From contig NC_014923.1 of the NCBI RefSeq assembly GCF_000185905.1, positions 5,045,501-5,109,500 on the forward strand: a stretch of DNA of 64,000 nt, written 5' to 3'. The translations under genes and the position numbers were made by a program. Below the pieces are notes generated by a model. It was not told the origin of the DNA. It made no database searches and saw only the letters and a program-made list of their open reading frames with translations. This stretch comes from Mesorhizobium ciceri biovar biserrulae WSM1271. Its GTDB lineage: Bacteria; Pseudomonadota; Alphaproteobacteria; Rhizobiales; Rhizobiaceae. The first letter of the stretch is position 1, and every line of letters starts with the position of its first letter. Of the stretch, positions 8,476 to 16,137 are shown one piece after another.

Positions 8476-9642
8476 TTATCTGATCCGGTCGAGAATGGAA
8501 ACGTAGTTGGCGACCGCCGCACCGCCCATATTGAAGATGCCGCCCAGTTTTGCGCCCGGCACCTGGATGCCGCTGGCCTCACCGACAAGCTGCATGGCGG
8601 TCAAGACATGCATGGACACGCCAGTGGCGCCGATCGGATGGCCCTTGGCCTTCAGCCCGCCGGACGGATTGACCGGCAGGCGACCATCCTTGGCCGTTGT
8701 GCCGTCCAACGCCAGCTTCGCCCCCTCTCCCGGCTTGGCAAGGCCCATCGCCTCGTACTCGATCAGTTCGGCAATGGTGAAGCAGTCATGCGTTTCGACG
8801 AAGGACAGATCGTCGAGCGTCACGCCGGCCGATTTCAGCGCCCGGTTCCAGGCCTGCTCGCAGCCTTCGAAGGTCAGAATGTCGCGCTTCGACATCGGCA
8901 GGAAATCCTGCACATGTTCGTTGGCGCGGAAGGCAACGGCACGGCGCATCTTCAGTGCCGTGGCGGTGTCGGCAAGGATAAGGGCGGCGGCGCCGTCGGA
9001 GACCAGCGAGCAGTCGGTGCGCTTCAGAGGACCGGCAACGAAGGGGTTCTTCTCGCTCTCTTGGCGGCAGAACTCATAGCCGAAATCCTTGCGCATCTGC
9101 GCATAGGGATTGTCGACGCCGTTCTTGTGGTTCTTGGCGGCAATCATGGCCAGCGCATCCGACTGATCGCCATAACGCTGGAAATAGGCCTGCGCGATCT
9201 TGCCGAAGACGCCGGCGAAACCCGCGGGTGTCTCGCCGTCCTCGGGCAGATAGGACGCCTTGAGCAGGTTTTTGCCGATCTCCGGCCCCGGCGTCGTCGT
9301 CATCTGCTCCGCGCCGACCACCAGCACGATGCGAGCGGCATTCGCGTCGATGGCGCGGATGCCTTGGCGGACCGCCGCCGATCCGGTGGCGCAAGCGTTC
9401 TCGACACGCGTCGCCGGCTTGAAGCGCAGCCGGTCGTCGGCCTGAAGCACCAGACTGGCGGTGAAATCCTGCGCCGAAAAACCGGCGTTGAAGTGGCCGA
9501 GCACGATCTCGTCGACCTCGTCGGGACCGATGCCGGCATGGTCGAGCGCGTCCGTTGCCACCTTGACGATGAGGTTTTCGAGCGTTTCGCCCTCAAGCTT
9601 GCCGAAGCGCGAATGCGTCCATCCGACGATGCATGCGGTCAT
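8476..9642 (-). CDS. SCP2-type thiolase / acetyl-CoA acetyltransferase family
   Basis: A thiolase-fold protein of 388 residues from ATG 9642, with GGAG 7 bases upstream; a second ATG at 9654 is less well placed. VENACATGSAAVRQG holds the nucleophilic Cys84, VETHDCFTIAE the central His, and GGLKAKGHPIGATG the C-terminal GHP loop. The ETHDCF form and the absence of the usual C-terminal CxG motif place it in the SCP-x/non-decarboxylating-like thiolase branch. Substrates in that branch vary (fatty or sterol acyl-CoA) and cannot be told from sequence. No DUF35 OB-fold partner is next to it. It diverges from betI, with the BetI-like palindrome between them, and precedes the asparaginase gene. Confidence 0.9.
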   Translation of the reverse strand: MTACIVGWTHSRFGKLEGETLENLIVKVATDALDHAGIGPDEVDEIVLGHFNAGFSAQDFTASLVLQADDRLRFKPATRVENACATGSAAVRQGIRAIDANAARIVLVVGAEQMTTTPGPEIGKNLLKASYLPEDGETPAGFAGVFGKIAQAYFQRYGDQSDALAMIAAKNHKNGVDNPYAQMRKDFGYEFCRQESEKNPFVAGPLKRTDCSLVSDGAAALILADTATALKMRRAVAFRANEHVQDFLPMSKRDILTFEGCEQAWNRALKSAGVTLDDLSFVETHDCFTIAELIEYEAMGLAKPGEGAKLALDGTTAKDGRLPVNPSGGLKAKGHPIGATGVSMHVLTAMQLVGEASGIQVPGAKLGGIFNMGGAAVANYVSILDRIR

Positions 9643-9794
9643 GGCGGTCTCCATCCTTGGCGCCGGCCTGGCATGTCGGCTCACGGCGCATTTCGCATCT
9701 ATTGTTCAAAGATAAACAATCGTGCCGGTTTCGTGAAGGGCTGGAGGCGTACAATCGCTTGGTACAGCCGAGATCGCGGCCGATTTTTTTGTTG

Positions 9795-9808
9795 ATTGAC
9801 GCGTCAAT
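9795..9808. promoter_or_regulatory. predicted BetI operator (14-bp perfect palindrome)
   Basis: ATTGACGCGTCAAT is a perfect 14-base palindrome 37 bases before the betI ATG. With its flank (TTG before, AAA after) it resembles the TTGATTG/CAAT-type BetI operators known from enteric bacteria. It is in the 203-base gap between the thiolase and betI starts, so BetI bound here could repress its own operon and possibly the thiolase unit. Confidence 0.7.
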
Positions 9809-9845
9809 AAAAAATAATCCTGTTCTCTCAAAGGATCATGGCGAG

Positions 9846-10436
9846 ATGCCGAAAATCGGAATGGAACCGCTGCGCCGCAAGGCGCTGATCGACGCGACGA
9901 TCTCGGCGATCGGCGAGCGCGGTTCGCTCGACGTGACCATGTCCGAGATCGCCGGACGCGCCGGCGTGTCGTCCGCCCTTGCCCATCATTATTTTGGTGC
10001 CAAGGACGAGCTGCTCTTGGCGACGATGCGGCACATACTGGCGGAGCTTACAGCCGATACGTTGCGCGCCCTTGGCTCGGCCAATAGCGCGCGCGAAAGG
10101 GTCTCGGCGGTGGTCGCTGTCAATTTCTCCGACATCCAGTTCCAGCCGGAAACCATCGCCGCCTGGCTCGCCTTCTATGTCGAGGCGCAGAAATCATCGG
10201 CCTTGCGCCGGCTGCTCAAGGTCTACGCGCGGCGGCTGCACTCGAACCTGATGAGCGGGCTGACCGGGATCTTGCCCAGAGCCGAAGCCGACCGCGCCGC
10301 CGAAGCGACCGCGGCGATGATCGACGGGCTCTACATCAGGCGGGCGCTGAAAGACGGCGTGCCCGATGCCGCGACCGCGATCGCGCTGGTCGAGGACTAT
10401 CTCGAAACCAAACTTGGCGAGCGGCGCAAACAGTGA
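9846..10436 (+). CDS. betI: choline-responsive TetR repressor BetI
   Basis: TetR-family repressor of the choline-to-betaine operon, 196 residues. The open frame extends far upstream, but ATG 9846 gives the family N-terminus MPKIGMEPLRRKALIDATI. The TetR helix-turn-helix is at about 25-55 (TMSEIAGRAGVSSALAHHYFG). The C-terminal effector domain includes WLAFYVEAQ and MIDGLYIRRAL, typical of BetI. Its TGA overlaps the GTG start of betC (GTGA), placing it first in the operon. The palindrome at 9795-9808 is the likely autoregulatory site. Confidence 0.95.
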   Translation: MPKIGMEPLRRKALIDATISAIGERGSLDVTMSEIAGRAGVSSALAHHYFGAKDELLLATMRHILAELTADTLRALGSANSARERVSAVVAVNFSDIQFQPETIAAWLAFYVEAQKSSALRRLLKVYARRLHSNLMSGLTGILPRAEADRAAEATAAMIDGLYIRRALKDGVPDAATAIALVEDYLETKLGERRKQ

Positions 10437-11962
10437 CAATGAAGCGAACCAATTTCCTGATCGTCATGGTCGACCAGCTCAACGGAACCCTGTTTCCGGA
10501 CGGACCGGCGGAGTTTCTGCATACACCGCATCTGAAAGCGTTGGCCGCGCGTTCGGCGCGCTTTGCCAACAACTACACGGCCTCGCCGCTCTGCGCGCCG
10601 GGCCGTGCCTCGTTCATGAGCGGGCAATTGCCGTCGCGCACCGGCGTCTATGACAATGCCGCCGAATTCGCCTCATCGATCCCGACCTTTGCCCATCATT
10701 TGCGCGCCGCCGGCTACTACACCTGCCTGTCGGGCAAGATGCATTTCGTTGGGCCGGACCAGTTGCATGGTTTCGAGGAGCGGCTGACGACCGACATTTA
10801 TCCAGCCGATTTCGGCTGGACGCCGGATTACCGCAAGCCCGGCGAGCGTATCGACTGGTGGTATCACAATCTGGGCTCGGTGACCGGTGCAGGCGTCGCC
10901 GAGATCACCAACCAGATGGAGTATGACGACGAGGTCGTGTTCCTGGCCACGCAGAAGCTCTATCAGCTTTCGCGCGAACAGGACGATGCGAACCATCGGC
11001 CTTGGTGCCTCACTGTCTCGCTGTCGCATCCGCACGATCCCTATGTCGCGCGCAAGCAGTATTGGGATCTCTATGAGCATTGCCGGGCGCTGGACCCGGA
11101 AACCGGGTTCATCGCGTATGACCAGCAGGATACGCATTCCCGGCGGCTGTACCACGCCAGCGACTATCCCTCTTTCGAGATCACACCGGAGCAGGTGCGT
11201 CGTTCGCGGCAGGGCTATTTCGCCAACATCTCCTATGTCGACGACAAGCTGGGCGAGATCCTGGACGTTCTCGAGCGTACACGCATGGCGGACGACACAA
11301 TCATCCTGTTCTGCTCGGATCACGGCGACATGCTCGGCGAGCGCGGCCTGTGGTTCAAGATGAGCTTCTTCGAGGGTTCGGCGCGGGTGCCGCTGATGAT
11401 TGCCGGCAAGGGCGTTCGCGCCGGGCTGATCGAGACGCCGGTCTCCAATCTCGACGTGGCGCCGACGCTTTGCGATCTCGCCGGCATCGACATCGCTGCG
11501 ATCGCGCCGTGGACCGACGGCCAGTCGCTGCTGCCGCTCACCGAGGGCATCGAGCGCACCGCGCCGGTGTTGATGGAGTATGCCGCCGAAGGGTCCAATG
11601 CGCCTTTGGTGGCGATCCGCGACGGCAGATACAAATTCGTCCATTGCGAGCTCGATCCGCCGCAACTGTTCGATCTCGAAGCCGATCCGCTCGAACGGGA
11701 CAATCTGGCCGACGACGCGGCCAATGCGGGCCTGGTGGCGGCATTCATGGACAAGGTCCAGACACGCTGGGACATGGCCGGCTTCGACGCCGCTGTCCGC
11801 GAAAGCCAGGCGCGCCGCTGGGTCGTCTATCCGGCGCTGCGCAACGGCGCCTATTACCCCTGGGATTTCCAACCCCTGCAAAAGGCGTCCGAGCGTTACA
11901 TGCGCAATCACATGAACCTCGACAATCTCGAAGAGAGCAAACGGTATCCGCGAGGCGAATGA
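10433..11962 (+). CDS. betC: choline-sulfatase
   Basis: This enzyme hydrolyses choline-O-sulfate to choline and sulfate, feeding BetA and BetB. It has 509 residues from GTG 10433, which overlaps the betI stop; ATG 10439 is an alternative. The sulfatase signature CAPGR begins at Cys54, the residue converted to formylglycine and at the same position as in the Sinorhizobium enzyme. Metal-site segments include VMVDQLNG near the N-terminus and LFCSDHGDMLGERG in the middle. The C-terminal tail (YYPWDFQPLQKASERYMRN) is the one typical of BetC. Sulfate released here could feed the sulfate-activation genes further right, though the two loci are 40 kb apart. Confidence 0.96.
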   Translation: MTMKRTNFLIVMVDQLNGTLFPDGPAEFLHTPHLKALAARSARFANNYTASPLCAPGRASFMSGQLPSRTGVYDNAAEFASSIPTFAHHLRAAGYYTCLSGKMHFVGPDQLHGFEERLTTDIYPADFGWTPDYRKPGERIDWWYHNLGSVTGAGVAEITNQMEYDDEVVFLATQKLYQLSREQDDANHRPWCLTVSLSHPHDPYVARKQYWDLYEHCRALDPETGFIAYDQQDTHSRRLYHASDYPSFEITPEQVRRSRQGYFANISYVDDKLGEILDVLERTRMADDTIILFCSDHGDMLGERGLWFKMSFFEGSARVPLMIAGKGVRAGLIETPVSNLDVAPTLCDLAGIDIAAIAPWTDGQSLLPLTEGIERTAPVLMEYAAEGSNAPLVAIRDGRYKFVHCELDPPQLFDLEADPLERDNLADDAANAGLVAAFMDKVQTRWDMAGFDAAVRESQARRWVVYPALRNGAYYPWDFQPLQKASERYMRNHMNLDNLEESKRYPRGE

Positions 11963-12963
11963 TGTCAGACCTTCTCGTCCCCTCCCTTGACCATCTCAAG
12001 CAGGCCTATGCCGTCACCTCCAGGGCGACGCAGATCACGCCGCTGCTGGAATCGACGGCACTAGCCCGCGAGACCGGCGCCGCCCGCGTCTTCATCAAGC
12101 CGGAATCGCTGCAATGGGCCGGCTCATTCAAGGTGCGCGGCGCCTATTGGCGCCTGAAGCAGCTTTCAGTTGACGAAGCGAAGAAGGGCGTCGTCGCCTA
12201 CTCCTCCGGCAATTTCGCGCAAGGGCTGGCGGCTGCCGGCCAGGCGCTTGGCGTTCCCGTCACCATCGTCATGCCGATCGACGCACCGGCCGCCAAGCGT
12301 GATGCCACGGCGGGCTATGGCGCCCGCGTCGTGCTGACCGACCATGGCGAGCGCGCGCGGGAGGAAGTCGCCGCCGCCAAGGCGCGCGAGATCGCCGAGA
12401 CAGAGGGCCTGGCGCTGCTGCATCCATTCGACGATCCGGAGATCGTCGCCGGCCAGGCGGGCGCCGGCCTCGAAGCGCTTGACCAACTCGAAGCCAAAGG
12501 TGCCAGCGCCGACCTCTTGTTCTGCTCGGTCGGTGGCGGTGGGTTGATCGGCGGCGTTTCGCTCGCCTTCCATTATCTGTCGCCCGCCACAGAGATCATC
12601 GGCGTCGAGCCGGAAGGTTTCAATGGCATGGGCTCGTCGCTGGCGCATGGCAGCATCGAGACGATGCCGATCGGGCCGAAATCGATCTGCGACGGTTTGA
12701 TGTCGCGACGGCCGGGCGATGCTCCGTTTGCCGCGGTCAAGACGGCGGGTGTTCACGGCATCACCGTCGACGACCAATCGGTGCGGCGCGCGATGCGGAT
12801 CGCCTTCGAGCGCATGAAGCTGGTGCTCGAACCGTCGGGGGCGGCGTCGATCGCGGCATTGCTCGGCGGCAAGGTGGATGTGAAGGACAAGACCGTCCTT
12901 GTTGTGGCTACCGGCGGCAATGTCTCGCTCGCCGATTTCATGGCGCATATGAACCATGCTTGA
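11959..12963 (+). CDS. PLP-dependent serine/threonine dehydratase
   Basis: Fold-type II PLP enzyme of 334 residues from ATG 11959, which overlaps the betC stop (ATGATG; 11962 is a second possible start). WAGSFKVRGAYWRL contains the Schiff-base Lys, SSGNFAQGLA the phosphate/substrate loop and SVGGGGLIGGVSLAF the glycine-rich phosphate cradle. It matches the catabolic serine/threonine dehydratase (IlvA/TdcB-like) group and lacks an ACT regulatory domain. Its place between betC and betA, with overlaps on both sides (betA starts 8 bases before its stop), is unusual. A link to betaine breakdown through glycine and serine to pyruvate is conceivable, but this is inference. Confidence 0.9.
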   Translation: MMSDLLVPSLDHLKQAYAVTSRATQITPLLESTALARETGAARVFIKPESLQWAGSFKVRGAYWRLKQLSVDEAKKGVVAYSSGNFAQGLAAAGQALGVPVTIVMPIDAPAAKRDATAGYGARVVLTDHGERAREEVAAAKAREIAETEGLALLHPFDDPEIVAGQAGAGLEALDQLEAKGASADLLFCSVGGGGLIGGVSLAFHYLSPATEIIGVEPEGFNGMGSSLAHGSIETMPIGPKSICDGLMSRRPGDAPFAAVKTAGVHGITVDDQSVRRAMRIAFERMKLVLEPSGAASIAALLGGKVDVKDKTVLVVATGGNVSLADFMAHMNHA

Positions 12964-14608
12964 AGCGGATTTCGTCATCATCGGCTCCGGCTCGGCCGGC
13001 TCGGCCATGGCCTATCGCCTGTCGGAAGACGGCAAGCATTCGGTCATCGTCATCGAATTCGGCGGCAGCGATATCGGGCCGCTGATCCAGATGCCGTCGG
13101 CGCTGTCGATCCCGCTCAACATGAGCCTCTACGACTGGGGCTTTGCCAGCGAGCCGGAGCCGCATCTCGGCGGCCGTGTGCTGGCGACACCGCGCGGCAA
13201 GGTTATCGGCGGCTCGTCCTCGATCAACGGCATGGTCTATGTGCGCGGCCACGCCCGCGACTTCGACCATTGGGCCGAAGAGGGTGCGGCCGGCTGGGGC
13301 TTCGCCGACGTGCTCCCCTATTTCAAGCGCATGGAGGATTCGGATGGCGGCGAGGATGGCTGGCGCGGGCACGGCGGGCCGCTGCATGTGCAGCGCGGCT
13401 CGCGTAAAAATCCGCTCTATGGCGCCTTCGTCGAGGCTGGCCGCCAGGCCGGGTTCGAACTGACGGAGGACTATAACGGTTCCAAGCAGGAAGGTTTTGG
13501 GCCGATGGAGCAGACCATCAGCGGCGGCCGCCGATGGTCGGCGGCATCAGCCTATCTGAAGCCGGCGCTGAAGCGCAAAAACGTCAGTCTGGTCAAGGGC
13601 TTTGCGCGGCGGGTGATCATCGAGAATCAGCGCGCCATCGGCGTCGAGATCGAAGCTCACAAACAGATTCAGGTCGTTAAGGCGCGACGTGAGGTAATCG
13701 TCGCCGCATCGTCGATCAATTCGCCCAAGATCCTGATGCTGTCCGGCATCGGTCCGGCCGAGCATCTGCGCGAAAACGGCATTCCGGTGGTGGCCGACAG
13801 GCCCGGCGTCGGCCGCAACCTGCAGGACCATATGGAGCTCTACATCCAGCAGGAATCATTGCTGCCGATCACGCTCAATTCGGTGCTGAATCCGTTCTCG
13901 AAAGCGCTCATCGGGGCGCAGTGGCTGTTCCTCAAGAACGGGCTAGGCGCCACCAACCATTTCGAAGCGGCGGCCTTCGTGCGATCGCGTGCCGGCGTCG
14001 ACTACCCCGACATCCAGTACCATTTCATCCCCGCGGCAGTCCGCTATGACGGCAAGGCGGCGGCCAAGTCGCACGGCTTCCAGGCGCATGTCGGACCGAT
14101 GCGCTCGAAGTCGCGGGGGTCGGTGACGCTGCGCTCGCCGGACCCGAAATCGAAACCGATGATCCACTTCAACTACATGTCGCATCCAGACGACTGGGCG
14201 GAGTTCCGCCACTGCATCCGGCTGACCCGCGAGATCTTCGGCCAGTCGGCGTTCGATCCCTATCGAGGCAAGGAGATATCGCCGGGCAGCCACGTGCAGT
14301 CGGACGACGATCTCGACATCTTCATCCGGGATCACGCGGAGAGCGCCTACCATCCTTGCGGCACCTGCAAGATGGGCCGCGCCGACGACGTGATGAGCGT
14401 CGTCGATCCGGAGTGCCGGGTCATCGGCGTCGAAGGATTGCGGGTCGCCGATTCCTCGATCTTCCCGCGCGTCACCAACGGCAATCTCAATGCGCCGTCG
14501 ATCATGACCGGCGAGAAGGCATCCGATCACATCCTTGGCCGCACGCCGCTGGCGCCGTCCAACCAGGAACCATGGATCAATCCGCGCTGGCAGGCGTCGG
14601 ACAGATAG
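12956..14608 (+). CDS. betA: choline dehydrogenase, GMC oxidoreductase family
   Basis: FAD enzyme of 550 residues that oxidises choline to betaine aldehyde at the membrane. The dinucleotide motif GSGSAGSA lies at residues 10-17. GMC signature 1 is RGKVIGGSSSINGMVYVRG, signature 2 is ASSINSPKILMLSGIGP, and the C-terminal active site is SAYHPCGTCKMG. Length and motifs are normal for BetA. The ATG overlaps the dehydratase stop by 8 bases. The 57-base gap before betB contains a small hairpin (14615-14632). Confidence 0.95.
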   Translation: MLEADFVIIGSGSAGSAMAYRLSEDGKHSVIVIEFGGSDIGPLIQMPSALSIPLNMSLYDWGFASEPEPHLGGRVLATPRGKVIGGSSSINGMVYVRGHARDFDHWAEEGAAGWGFADVLPYFKRMEDSDGGEDGWRGHGGPLHVQRGSRKNPLYGAFVEAGRQAGFELTEDYNGSKQEGFGPMEQTISGGRRWSAASAYLKPALKRKNVSLVKGFARRVIIENQRAIGVEIEAHKQIQVVKARREVIVAASSINSPKILMLSGIGPAEHLRENGIPVVADRPGVGRNLQDHMELYIQQESLLPITLNSVLNPFSKALIGAQWLFLKNGLGATNHFEAAAFVRSRAGVDYPDIQYHFIPAAVRYDGKAAAKSHGFQAHVGPMRSKSRGSVTLRSPDPKSKPMIHFNYMSHPDDWAEFRHCIRLTREIFGQSAFDPYRGKEISPGSHVQSDDDLDIFIRDHAESAYHPCGTCKMGRADDVMSVVDPECRVIGVEGLRVADSSIFPRVTNGNLNAPSIMTGEKASDHILGRTPLAPSNQEPWINPRWQASDR

Positions 14609-14665
14609 AGCATGATCGTGTGACTGCACGATCCGCATGCCGCGAAAGACAATCTGGAGACTTCC

Positions 14666-16129
14666 ATGCGCGCTCAGCCCACGGCATCGCACTATGTCAA
14701 CGGACGCTACATCGAGGACGAAGGCGGCGCCCCGCTGCCGGTCATCTATCCGGCAACCGGCGAGACCATCGCCATGCTGCGTTCGGCAACGCCGAACGTG
14801 CTGGAACTCGCCGTCGAGGCCGCGCGGGCGGCGCAGCCCGCCTGGGCGCGGCTGAAGCCGGTCGAGCGCGGGCGCATCCTGCGCCGCGCCGCCGACATAT
14901 TACGCGCCCGCAACGCCGACCTCGCTCGCATCGAGACGCTGGACACCGGCAAGGCGATCCAGGAAACGTTGGTGGCGGATGCGCCCTCGGCTGCGGACTG
15001 CCTTGAATATTTCGGCGGTGCCGTTGCCGCCTACAACGGCGAGTCGGTCGATCTCGGCGGACCCTTCGCCTACACAAGGCGCGAAGCGCTCGGCGTCTGT
15101 GTCGGCATCGGCGCATGGAACTACCCGATCCAGATCGCCGGCTGGAAATCGGCACCGGCGCTCGCCATGGGCAATGCCATGGTGTTCAAGCCGTCGGAAA
15201 ACACGCCGCTGTCGGCGCTGGCACTGGCCGAGATCTACAGCGAAGCGGGGCTACCCGACGGCTTGTTCAACGTTGTGCAGGGCTATGGCGATGTCGGCGC
15301 CGGGCTTGTCGGCCACGATGTCGTCGCCAAGGTCTCGGTGACCGGTTCGGTGCCGACCGGCCGCAAGGTGCTGTCGCTTGCCGGCTCGAAGATGAAGCAC
15401 GCGACGATGGAACTCGGGGGCAAGTCGCCGCTGATCGTGTTCGACGATGCCGACATCGAGAACGCCATTGGCGGCGCCATGCTCGGCAATTTCTATTCGA
15501 CCGGACAGATCTGCTCCAACGGCACGCGCGTCTTCGTGCAGAGCGGCATCCACGACCGCTTTGTCGACCGTCTGATAGAGCGGACCAAGAAAATCCGCAT
15601 CGGCGACCCGCTCGATCCCGAAACCCAGATGGGACCGCTGGTCTCCAAGGCGCAGCACGACAAGGTGGCCGGCTATATCGAGATCGGCAAGCAGGATGGA
15701 GCGACGCTTGCTTGCGGCGGCAATGTGCCTTCGCTGCAGGGCTTTCAGGGCGGCTTCTTCGTCGAGCCGACGGTGTTCACCGGCGTGACCGATGGCATGC
15801 GCATCGCCCGTGAAGAAATTTTCGGACCAGTGATGAGCGTGTTGAAATTCGACGGCGAGGACGAGGTGATCGACCGCGCCAACGACACCGAATTCGGCCT
15901 CGCTGCCGGCGTCTTCACGCGCGACCTGCCGCGCGCCCACCGCGTCATCGCCGAACTGCAGGCCGGCACCTGCTGGATCAACGCGTATAATCTGACGCCG
16001 GTGGAAATCCCGTTCGGCGGCTTCAAACAGTCAGGCATCGGGCGTGAGAATTCACTGGCCGCACTGGCGCTCTATTCGCAGCTGAAGTCGATCTATGTCG
16101 AGACCGGGGATGTGGCGAGCCCGTACTGA
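14666..16129 (+). CDS. betB: betaine aldehyde dehydrogenase
   Basis: NAD(P)-dependent aldehyde dehydrogenase of 487 residues that converts betaine aldehyde to glycine betaine, the last step of the pathway. Visible motifs are the cofactor/oxyanion segment GIGAWNYPIQIAGWKSAPAL, the catalytic Glu in MELGGKSP, and the nucleophile in STGQICSNGTRVF. The final segment EIPFGGFKQSGIGRENS is typical of BetB. Gene order here is betI-betC-dehydratase-betA-betB, whereas the commonly described rhizobial order is betICBA. The stop codon lies only 8 bases from the stop of the convergent manC-AGE gene, so no room exists for separate terminators. Confidence 0.95.
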   Translation: MRAQPTASHYVNGRYIEDEGGAPLPVIYPATGETIAMLRSATPNVLELAVEAARAAQPAWARLKPVERGRILRRAADILRARNADLARIETLDTGKAIQETLVADAPSAADCLEYFGGAVAAYNGESVDLGGPFAYTRREALGVCVGIGAWNYPIQIAGWKSAPALAMGNAMVFKPSENTPLSALALAEIYSEAGLPDGLFNVVQGYGDVGAGLVGHDVVAKVSVTGSVPTGRKVLSLAGSKMKHATMELGGKSPLIVFDDADIENAIGGAMLGNFYSTGQICSNGTRVFVQSGIHDRFVDRLIERTKKIRIGDPLDPETQMGPLVSKAQHDKVAGYIEIGKQDGATLACGGNVPSLQGFQGGFFVEPTVFTGVTDGMRIAREEIFGPVMSVLKFDGEDEVIDRANDTEFGLAAGVFTRDLPRAHRVIAELQAGTCWINAYNLTPVEIPFGGFKQSGIGRENSLAALALYSQLKSIYVETGDVASPY

Positions 16130-16137
16130 GGCTGCCC

